Shown one piece after another: positions 39,562-45,285 of a stretch of DNA of 45,285 bases. Source of the stretch: Filibacter tadaridae (lineage in GTDB: Bacteria; Bacillota; Bacilli; Bacillales_A; Planococcaceae); the NCBI RefSeq assembly GCF_900609045.1, contig NZ_UXAV01000043.1, positions 57,404 through 102,688 on the forward strand, written 5' to 3'. How positions within the stretch are numbered: the first letter of the stretch is position 1; each line of letters begins with the position of its first letter. The position numbers were made by a program, and so were the translations under genes. The notes under the pieces are model-generated. The model was not told the DNA's origin. It saw only the letters and a list, made by a program, of their open reading frames with translations, and did no database searches.

Positions 39562-39966
39562 TCAAAAACTTCCCCTTTGATTATTAGCACCTTTAAACAT
39601 AGACCTAATACCTTTGCCTGCAAGTAGTTCATCTTCATATCTTGGTAACACGTGAAAATGAGCATGGAATATATGCTGGCCCCCAACCTCACCACAATTC
39701 CAACCAAGGTTGTATCCTTGAGGTCGATGCTTTTCGTCTAAGTATTTTTTCACCTCTTGAAGAAGTGCGTATGTTGCATTCCATTCTTCAAGTGTTAAGT
39801 CAAATGCAGTTTCTCTATGTTTCTTAGGGACAATTATCCCTGCTCCTTCAAGTTGAATACCTTTTACTTGGGCCTGTTCTAACTGTAAAAACATACAAAG
39901 TTCGTTACTCATAATAACTTTTTGAGTTGGTTCTAATTTTAGATTGCAAAATAAACAATCACTCAT
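39562..39966 (-). CDS. HIT-family nucleotide hydrolase/transferase
   Basis: A 134-residue HIT protein. The histidine triad HAHFHVLPR (His101, 103 and 105, preceded by His98) is the nucleotide-binding site, and the N-terminal CLFC may bind zinc. VPKKHRETAFDL is the usual central segment. Such proteins hydrolyse dinucleoside polyphosphates or AMP-conjugates. AGGAG precedes the ATG. A single gene between element copies 18 and 19. Confidence 0.9.
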   Translation of the reverse strand: MSDCLFCNLKLEPTQKVIMSNELCMFLQLEQAQVKGIQLEGAGIIVPKKHRETAFDLTLEEWNATYALLQEVKKYLDEKHRPQGYNLGWNCGEVGGQHIFHAHFHVLPRYEDELLAGKGIRSMFKGANNQRGSF

Positions 39967-40020
39967 CTAAAATCTCCTTGTCTATGTATTTTCGGACTTT
40001 TTTTCAACTGTAACTTCACA

Positions 40021-40082
40021 ATCTGTCTTGACTAGGCAATAACGGGTGCGATGCTAATACCGCGAAAGTGCCCGATTGAAAA
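40021..40082. repeat. Dispersed intergenic element, copy 19
   Basis: ATCTGTCTTGACTAGGCAAT, AACGGGTGCGATGCTAATAC, CGCGAAAGTGCCCGATTG. It is 19 bases after the stop of the 92-aa membrane gene. Confidence 0.6.
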
Positions 40083-40101
40083 ATAACTAGATAACCATTT
40101 T

Positions 40102-40380
40102 TCAAACCCTATCGGTCTTACTATTTCTTAAATTATTTAATCCAACAAATATTTTAGTCAACAATAAAAAGATTAAATAAAAAAATGCAATATTAAACAA
40201 AAAACCTAACAACTTAAAACTAAAGCCGCCGTATTCATATATACCTAACCACTCAGCTGGAAATCCCCAAAAACGAGAACCTTCATCAACTCTAAGCCCA
40301 AAACTCGGGATAAAAGTAAAAAGAAAAACAAACACAATGCTTAAAATCAAAATAAAATTTCTTTTATTATTTTTCTTCAT
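40102..40380 (-). CDS. Small membrane protein, 92 aa
   Basis: A basic start MKKNNKRNFILILSIVFVFL gives a first membrane segment or signal anchor; an extracytoplasmic stretch RVDEGSRFWGFPAEWLGIYE follows, then a second long hydrophobic region LLGFLFNIAFFYLIFLLL. GAGG lies five bases before the ATG. Flanked by element copies 19 and 20. No family recognised. Confidence 0.65.
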   Translation of the reverse strand: MKKNNKRNFILILSIVFVFLFTFIPSFGLRVDEGSRFWGFPAEWLGIYEYGGFSFKLLGFLFNIAFFYLIFLLLTKIFVGLNNLRNSKTDRV

Positions 40381-40414
40381 AAAAACCTCTTCTTTCTGAC
40401 CCTATCCTTCAGCT

Positions 40415-40470
40415 AATTTGGGCCTGATTGAAGCGCAGCCCTTATTCCGCAACTGCGCCCGATTGTGTAA
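40415..40470. repeat. Dispersed intergenic element, copy 20 (best copy)
   Basis: AATTTGGGCCTGATTG, AAGCGCAGCCCTTATTCC, GCAACTGCGCCCGATTGTG. The inner GCGCAG.../...CTGCGC stem and the repeated GGGCC/CGATTG ends are clear. Confidence 0.8.
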
Positions 40471-40771
40471 TTTCATTTGTTCAAACTTGGTATTTATTAA
40501 TGCTTCCATTAAATCAGTTAGATTTTTCAAATAGCAAACTAACCCAAAGCTATTTAGGGCAAGATTAGTACATCGATAGGGGGAAATTACTTGCCTTCAC
40601 TACGATTTTAATCTGATATATTACATCACTAAAATTAATTTTTACTTCATCTGACGAGTCTTCCTGTAAATCATGTTTGAACACATTACATAATTAATTC
40701 CCTAAGTAAATTTCAAAACCTTCAGGTGGTTCTCCACTCACGAAGCCACATCTTAAGCTAAGGTCCTTTTT
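40471..40771 (-). pseudogene. Gene-poor stretch with two decayed gene tails
   Basis: On the minus strand one frame reads CGFVSGEPPEGFEIYLGN and stops near 40700, another reads VFKHDLQEDSSDEVKINFSD then VIYQIKIVVKASNFPL and stops near 40575. Neither has a start codon. They appear to be fragments of one or two lost genes between element copy 20 and the TetR gene; the families are not identifiable. Confidence 0.35.
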
Positions 40772-41392
40772 TTAATCCTTCCTTATTCCAACAATATGTG
40801 CTGGTCCATAAAAAGTGATATTTGATAAGATTAAAGCCATTTCTCTCGGTGTCTGTTGCATTTTAGACTCTAACCATTGTTGGATCACACCTAGGTGTGC
40901 TGAACTTATATAGGCCATTAGGTAATCTAACGGAACTAAAAACGGATCATTCTTCGATTGTTTTATAACTTGTGGAAGAATGTTGCTAAGGAAATTGTCT
41001 TTTATAAAATTTTTTAGTTTCACTTGGAAGAGCGGATTTCCCTTGGAACCTAAAATCACGGTCATGAATTCAGAGTTTTTTTTTATCATTTCAAAAAGTG
41101 TCACTAAAAAAGGAATGGGCTCGTTATGCGCTTGTGAATGAATAATTATGTTTGGATTGATCTTCTTAAGAATTCCACTCATTTCTGCAAGAATTTCCGT
41201 TTCACTTTTTTCTAGCAAATCGTATTTGCTATCATAGTGCAAATAAAAAGTGCCTCGATTAATATCAGCCTTTCCTGTTATATCTCTTACAGTAATCCCC
41301 TCAAATCCTTTTTCCTCTAATAACTGTGTAAAAGCATCCCTAATCATTCGTTTTGTACGTGTAATCCTTCTATCTACTTTTTGATCTGCCAC
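40772..41392 (-). CDS. TetR-family transcriptional regulator
   Basis: A 206-residue TetR regulator: N-terminal helix-turn-helix with RTKRMIRDAFTQLLEEKGFE, ITVRDITGKADINRGTFYLH and YDSKYDLLE, and a C-terminal TetR_C_7-type domain ending SNITFYGPAHI. The start is probably the GTG at 41392 (AGGCGTGATTAAC site); an ATG at 41410 would add six residues. It is divergent from the mgtE-like gene, with a palindrome between them, and may regulate itself and perhaps mgtE. Confidence 0.88.
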   Translation of the reverse strand: MADQKVDRRITRTKRMIRDAFTQLLEEKGFEGITVRDITGKADINRGTFYLHYDSKYDLLEKSETEILAEMSGILKKINPNIIIHSQAHNEPIPFLVTLFEMIKKNSEFMTVILGSKGNPLFQVKLKNFIKDNFLSNILPQVIKQSKNDPFLVPLDYLMAYISSAHLGVIQQWLESKMQQTPREMALILSNITFYGPAHIVGIRKD

Positions 41393-41428
41393 GTTAATCA
41401 CGCCTAACATTGATTTTTTTTATAAAAT

Positions 41429-41448
41429 AATGAACACTTGTTTTCATT
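41429..41448. promoter_or_regulatory. Candidate TetR operator
   Basis: AATGAACACTTGTTTTCATT, a dyad AATGAA-N8-TTCATT, lies about 35 bases upstream of the TetR start codon in an AT-rich promoter region. Confidence 0.4.
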
Positions 41449-41604
41449 ATGTTGAGTAATGCACACTTCGTAAATTAATGGTTATTGTAATCATCTAATA
41501 TATCATTGTAATATACAGATAGACCTTTAATCAACACCGTGTACATTTACTTGTGAATACATGTTAAAATCCAATCGAAGAGAATTAAATGGGAGGTGAT
41601 GGGG

Positions 41605-41682
41605 ATGGACGTACCCCCTGTAGGAAATTTAAACAGAGAAAATAAACAAATATCCCCACGTCTTGGGGAACTCATCTTTTGA
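41605..41682 (+). CDS. 25-aa leader ORF upstream of mgtE
   Basis: GGGAGGTGA stands five bases before an ATG that opens a 25-residue peptide, MDVPPVGNLNRENKQISPRL and GELIF. Its TGA stop overlaps the ribosome site of the mgtE-like gene (TGAAGGAGGT), and CCCCACGTCTTGGGG inside the ORF can form a hairpin. This is the layout of a regulatory leader peptide with translational coupling. The Pro-Pro pair near the start recalls proline-containing Mg2+-responsive leaders such as MgtL, but that is analogy only. Confidence 0.55.
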   Translation: MDVPPVGNLNRENKQISPRLGELIF

Positions 41683-41696
41683 AGGAGGTACCTAAC

Positions 41697-42680
41697 ATGA
41701 CTCAGGTTATTTATAAACATGAAACAACAGGAACATTAATGAAACAAGGGTATATCGCTTTGCGAGAATTCTATACAGTAGAGCATGCGATATCTCATTT
41801 AAGAGAGCAGGTGCATGGAAAACAGAACATCCATTATGTCTATATGGTTAATCAAGAGAACGAATTAAAGGGAGTACTTTCAATCCGTGAGTTACTTGCA
41901 GCGACCAATAACGACGTGCTTGCCGATATTATGAAAAGAAGTCTTGTGTATTTTTCATCTGACTTAGACCAGGAAGAAGCAGCAAAGACCTTTCGGGATG
42001 AAGACCTTGTTTCGATCCCTGTTGTTAATAAAAGTAAACAGTTAATAGGGATTATTCACGTGGAAGATATTATTGATGTCATTCATCAAGAAGCAGATGA
42101 AGATATTGAGAAGCTTATGGCGACTGGTAAGGAAATTGACTTTCATACTAAACCACTCAAAGCAGCTGGGAAAAGGCTTCCTTGGCTTATCATATTACTA
42201 TTTGTTGGGCTTATCTCCGGAAAAATTATGGAAAGCTTTGAAGATACTTTAGATGCTGTAGTAGCTCTTGCATTTTTCATGCCTATGATTGCTGGGATGA
42301 CTGGAAATACAGGAACCCAGTCACTTGCTGTTGTGGTTCGTGGACTCATATCAGAAAAACTCAGCATGAAGAAGGCATTCCAGCTTCTATGGAGAGAATT
42401 ATTAGTGGGGATTATTATCGGACTCACATGTGCAAGTCTTATTGCAGTTGTTGCTTATATATGGAGAGGTAGTTTGATGCTCGGAATAGTTGTAGGTGTT
42501 TCGCTCTTGGCAACTCTGATTATCGGGACTATTGCAGGAACCATTATTCCACTTATTCTTTATAAGCTTAAAGCGGATCCTGCCGTAGCCTCTGGACCGC
42601 TGATTACAACGATCAATGATATCCTGTCCTTACTTATTTACTTTGGAATCGCAACTATGTTTATTTCACAACTCATGTGA
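41697..42680 (+). CDS. MgtE-family magnesium transporter, short form
   Basis: A 327-residue protein with two CBS domains (about 15-135, including YVYMVNQENELKGVLSIREL and SIPVVNKSKQLIGIIHVEDI), a linker helix and the five-helix MgtE channel domain, with MIAGMTGNTGTQSLAVVVRG and DPAVASGPLITTINDI. Typical MgtE proteins are about 450 residues and begin with an N-terminal Mg-sensing domain, which is absent here. GGAGGT precedes the ATG at 41697. No M-box riboswitch is seen; a leader ORF lies upstream instead. It may carry other divalent cations. Confidence 0.88.
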   Translation: MTQVIYKHETTGTLMKQGYIALREFYTVEHAISHLREQVHGKQNIHYVYMVNQENELKGVLSIRELLAATNNDVLADIMKRSLVYFSSDLDQEEAAKTFRDEDLVSIPVVNKSKQLIGIIHVEDIIDVIHQEADEDIEKLMATGKEIDFHTKPLKAAGKRLPWLIILLFVGLISGKIMESFEDTLDAVVALAFFMPMIAGMTGNTGTQSLAVVVRGLISEKLSMKKAFQLLWRELLVGIIIGLTCASLIAVVAYIWRGSLMLGIVVGVSLLATLIIGTIAGTIIPLILYKLKADPAVASGPLITTINDILSLLIYFGIATMFISQLM

Positions 42681-42907
42681 AATACCGATATCCATTCAAG
42701 TGATGTGTAGCGCAATATCTTTTCGGGAGACTGCTGTATAAATGAAGCGATCTCGAGAAGGCTCTATAGATAAACGAGATATTTAACCAATTATTAATTG
42801 GCCAATGATATTTAGGGGGTGGTGGATAAACATTGAATTTTGGGTACTATAAGAGAAGGTTGGAAAGTTTGGCAATTAATCATCATACGAAAGGGAGCAC
42901 ATGTAAA

Positions 42908-44599
42908 ATGAATAAATTCTTAGGTAATCCTAAATTAGAACCTACAAATCCAAAAGACATTCAGCCAGGATTCAATAAAATAGTAGTAAATACAGCGCAT
43001 TATGGTAATCAAGAGATGATAATGGAGAAGGATGTTCCCATCAAAATGCGGGATGGGGTCACAATATACGTCAATGTTTTCCGTCCGGATAAGCCTGGGA
43101 AGTTTCCGGTGGTAATGAGCATGGATCCATATAATAAAGATGGCTTGCCCCCCTATGATATATTCCGCCAAGTTTGGCCAACTGTAGGTACTATCGTTAC
43201 ATCACTTTTTGCACCATTTGAGTCTCCTGATCCTGGTTTTTGGGTGCCGAACGATTATATATTGATTAAAATCGCAACGCGGGGTAGTTCAAATTCGGAA
43301 GGTGACCTCTACCCTTGGACGAAAACGGAAACTCAAGATTATTATGAAGTTATCGAATGGGCCGGCGTTCAGGAGTGGAGCGATGGCAATGTTGGACTAA
43401 ACGGTGTGTCATATCTGGCCATGACCCAATGGCGAGTGGCCGCTCTGAATCCACCTCACCTGAAGGCAATCATCCCATGGGAAGGGACTTCTGATCTGTA
43501 CCGGGAATGGTACTTTCACGGCGGAATACCGGAAACGGTTTTCTCAGCTGATTTCGAGAAGTTGCAACATACCCGATGGCCAAATAATAATATAGAAGCA
43601 ATGGTATCGGCACAGAAAGAACATCCGTTACTCGATGAGCACTGGGAGGAAAGACAGGTTATATTGTCCGATATCCAGGTACCCATGTTTGTTTGTGCCA
43701 GCTGGTCTACCCAAGGGTTACATAACCGCGGTACCTTTGAAGGCTTTAAACAGGCTTCGTCCAAAGACAAGTGGTTACTGGTTCATGGACGCAAGGAATG
43801 GGAAACCTACTATTTACGTGAATCGCTGGAACAGCAGAAAGAGTTCTTCGACTATTTCCTGAAAGGCATTGAGAATGATTGGATGGATACACCTCGAGTA
43901 CGCTACGAAGTCAGAGAGAAATTCTATAAGGGACACATTCGCACCGCGAATGAATGGCCGATTGAAGGTACAAGATACTCTGAATACTATTTGAATGGAG
44001 AAGAAATGTCCCTGCAGCAGGTTCCCGTTCAGAACGAAACCAAACTTACCTATAATGCCGAACCCGGTCAGACGGAAAACAATGATTTAAGATTTAAATT
44101 TACTGCTGACGAAGACATGGAGCTCACCGGAAATATGAAGCTCAAGCTCTGGGTATCCACCTATGACACGGATGATATGGATCTTTTTGTCGGCATTAAG
44201 AAGTTCGACAGACATGGGAATGAAGTATTCTTGCCCGACTTTAATCATCTTGAAGACGGTCAGGTGGCTAGCGGATGGCTGAGGGTTTCCCATAGAGAGC
44301 TGGATCCTGTGAAATCCACTCCTTATCAGCCTGTACTTAAGCACAAGAGATTATTGAAACTTAATAAGGGCGAAATTGTGCCGGTAGAAATTGAAATATT
44401 GCCTTCAAGCATACTCCTCAAAAGTGGGGAAAGTCTGGTACTGGTCATAAAAGGTAGCGACATAATTATCGATGACAACCCGACAGGCTCAAGGGGGTAT
44501 GGGCACACCGATACAGTGAACAAAGGAACTCATTCGGTTTACGCCGGCGGAAAGTATGATTCGTTTCTTTTGATTCCGGTAATCCCGAAGAATTACTAA
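42908..44599 (+). CDS. CocE/NonD-family alpha/beta hydrolase
   Basis: A 563-residue hydrolase of the X-Pro dipeptidyl-peptidase/CocE group. The N-terminal alpha/beta domain has MRDGVTIYVNVFRPD, the nucleophile elbow GLNGVSYLAMTQW (Ser168), and the catalytic His probably in LLVHGRKEW. The C-terminal jelly-roll domain (about 345-563) includes DMELTGNMKLKLWVSTYDTD and ends GKYDSFLLIPVIP. GGGAGC precedes the ATG at 42908; an upstream in-frame TTG at 42833 would add 25 unlike residues. Substrates are acyl esters or peptides; no signal peptide. Confidence 0.85.
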   Translation: MNKFLGNPKLEPTNPKDIQPGFNKIVVNTAHYGNQEMIMEKDVPIKMRDGVTIYVNVFRPDKPGKFPVVMSMDPYNKDGLPPYDIFRQVWPTVGTIVTSLFAPFESPDPGFWVPNDYILIKIATRGSSNSEGDLYPWTKTETQDYYEVIEWAGVQEWSDGNVGLNGVSYLAMTQWRVAALNPPHLKAIIPWEGTSDLYREWYFHGGIPETVFSADFEKLQHTRWPNNNIEAMVSAQKEHPLLDEHWEERQVILSDIQVPMFVCASWSTQGLHNRGTFEGFKQASSKDKWLLVHGRKEWETYYLRESLEQQKEFFDYFLKGIENDWMDTPRVRYEVREKFYKGHIRTANEWPIEGTRYSEYYLNGEEMSLQQVPVQNETKLTYNAEPGQTENNDLRFKFTADEDMELTGNMKLKLWVSTYDTDDMDLFVGIKKFDRHGNEVFLPDFNHLEDGQVASGWLRVSHRELDPVKSTPYQPVLKHKRLLKLNKGEIVPVEIEILPSSILLKSGESLVLVIKGSDIIIDDNPTGSRGYGHTDTVNKGTHSVYAGGKYDSFLLIPVIPKNY

Positions 44600-44691
44600 T
44601 GGAAACCTGAGCCCTATCAAGCATGCAAATTCTCCTGATATTTCTCTGTAGATAGTTTCGAAGTTTAAAATGTACAATGGCTATAAACAAA

Positions 44692-44740
44692 AAACATCAA
44701 AAGGAGTCTGCCTAAAAGGGAAGGCTCTTTTTGATGTTTA
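44692..44740 (+). terminator. Terminator after the CocE-like gene
   Basis: AAACATCAAAAGGAG pairs with CTCTTTTTGATGTTT (small internal mismatches), followed by ACTTTT. Confidence 0.8.
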
Positions 44741-44804
44741 CTTTTCCAAAACAAAGTTTTTTATATTCATTAATTCTCAACAATATTTGTTGATAGGCGT
44801 TCAA

Positions 44805-44845
44805 TAATCTGGCCTTTATATATAGTATTAGCAATAAAACGTTGA
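44805..44845. repeat. Dispersed intergenic element, copy 21 (left half only)
   Basis: AATCTGGCCTTTATATATAG then TATTAGCAATAAAACG, like the left half of copies 1 and 10. Confidence 0.45.
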
Positions 44846-44875
44846 TGTGTTGCACCTTTTATCATTGTTTATATG

Positions 44876-44998
44876 TAACCGTAGATAACGGTTAAGAACT
44901 TGACTTGGAGCCTCTATGGGTACAATCTGTCATGAAAGGCTGAAGCAGGTGTTTCATCAGGCAAACCAGCCTATCGTACCCACCACTCCAAGTAAAGT
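44876..44998. ncRNA. Pseudoknotted structured element, unidentified
   Basis: A small hairpin TAACCGT-AGAT-AACGGTTA (44876-44894) is followed by nested stems: ACTTGACTTGGAG/CTCCAAGTAAAGT (44898-44910 with 44986-44998, one mismatch) and TGGGTACAAT/ATCGTACCCA (44917-44926 with 44973-44982). Inside, ATGAAA/TTTCAT (44932-44937 with 44952-44957) interleaves with GGCTG/CAGCC (44938-44942 with 44967-44971), an H-type pseudoknot. It matches no riboswitch I know. One option is the non-coding, guide-RNA-bearing end of an IS110/IS1111-type element, but no transposase is in the window. Strand unknown. Confidence 0.5.
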
Positions 44999-45120
44999 CC
45001 TATGTTTGTTAACGTTGATAACTATAAATATTTACTATAGATAATGTTTCAACAAAGATAGAAAAACGCCATTTTTGTTATCTTTACTTACGTTGAATAC
45101 GGTAGAAAATCATACTACAT

Positions 45121-45180
45121 ATAATGGCCCGTTTGATGAATGGGCGCAAATCCATGTGCGAGAAATGCGCCCGTTTGAGA
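45121..45180. repeat. Dispersed intergenic element, copy 22
   Basis: ATAATGGCCCGTTTGATGAA, TGGGCGCAAATCCATGTGC, GAGAAATGCGCCCGTTTGAG. The perfect inner stem GGGCGCA...TGCGCCC and the direct repeat CCCGTTTGA at both ends make this one of the clearest copies. No gene is visible on either side up to the right edge. Confidence 0.8.
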
Positions 45181-45285
45181 AATATGGCTCATTTAAAATG
45201 CTATGTTATCTTAGTGAAAAATTAACTTTCTTTCCAAATAAGGAACCGCTGATGACATAAATTATTGTAATGATGATAGCACTAA

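Noticed and set aside
41581..41700. M-box or other known metal riboswitch before mgtE
   Set aside because: No M-box conserved segments are seen; the leader is better explained by a small translated ORF and one hairpin.
44917..44982. Cyclic-di-GMP riboswitch because of the GGCAAACC segment
   Set aside because: The rest of the GEMM consensus is missing and the surrounding stems are arranged differently.
21908..45180. Canonical integron with attC sites
   Set aside because: The elements lack RYYYAAC/GTTRRRY core sites, and no tyrosine recombinase or attI is visible in the window. I therefore describe them as cassette-like only.
45075..45260. 61-aa plus-strand ORF at the right edge
   Set aside because: It reads through element copy 22, lacks a ribosome site and shows no protein-like pattern.
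1..45285. tRNA or rRNA genes
   Set aside because: No cloverleaf with a GGTTCRANNCC T-arm or rRNA-like sequence was noticed on either strand; a tRNAscan run would settle this.

Overview
The window looks like chromosome of a low-GC, Gram-positive, probably spore-forming member of the Bacillales. The evidence is strong AGGAGG-type ribosome sites, an S-box SAM riboswitch, a FadR-type operator ahead of a fadN-fadA-fadE operon, gene neighbours matching the Bacillus yus region (yusE, yusF, gcvH, yusI), a YpcP-type exonuclease, a Gly/Pro/His-rich coat-like protein and an OpuD-like BCCT transporter. A Sporosarcina/Planococcaceae-like genome is my best guess; that is inference from gene content and style, not from a search.

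Layout. 1-7.5 kb (minus strand): SAM riboswitch and terminator of a methionine-transport type operon that lies off the left edge, then a YusE-like thioredoxin, a YusF-like Toprim protein, gcvH, a Spx/ArsC-like protein and the fatty-acid beta-oxidation operon fadN-fadA-fadE, with its promoter and FadR box. 7.5-12.6 kb: thioredoxin-like protein, cytoplasmic C39-like cysteine protease fold, a 41-aa convergent gene sharing its terminator, YpcP exonuclease, a 41-bp minisatellite, a repetitive coat-like protein and opuD. 12.7-14.9 kb: arsR-arsB-arsC with promoter and overlapping operator. 15.4-18.9 kb: an SDR oxidoreductase, an IS3-family remnant, and a 794-residue protein joining two class I isoprenoid-synthase-like halves. 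19-21.8 kb: small membrane proteins, a VOC protein and a serine hydrolase.

21.9-45.2 kb is different: a dense row of short, mostly minus-strand accessory genes (DinB, TmrB-like ATPase, methyltransferase, CPBP proteases, toxin-antitoxin pair, DUF1835, aminoglycoside phosphotransferase remnant, RDD, HIT, retropepsin-like, two paralogous lipoproteins, many small membrane proteins). About twenty copies of a degenerate 45-60 bp imperfect-palindrome element lie between these genes, usually within 30 bp after a stop codon. This gene-element-gene-element layout resembles a cassette array, yet I see neither canonical attC core sites nor an integrase. I regard it as the most interesting object in the window. 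Decayed gene tails also sit next to elements, as expected for gain and loss of cassettes. Inserted in this region are a YtrA-like GntR/ABC operon with a near-ideal promoter and operator, a TetR gene, a short MgtE magnesium transporter preceded by a translated leader ORF, and a CocE-like hydrolase.

Other possible regulatory or selfish elements: a 48-aa amphipathic/basic peptide whose mRNA could close 5' to 3' like type I toxin mRNAs; a pseudoknotted ~100-nt structured element near the right edge; covarying hairpins flanking a small membrane gene pair; and a REP-like palindrome.
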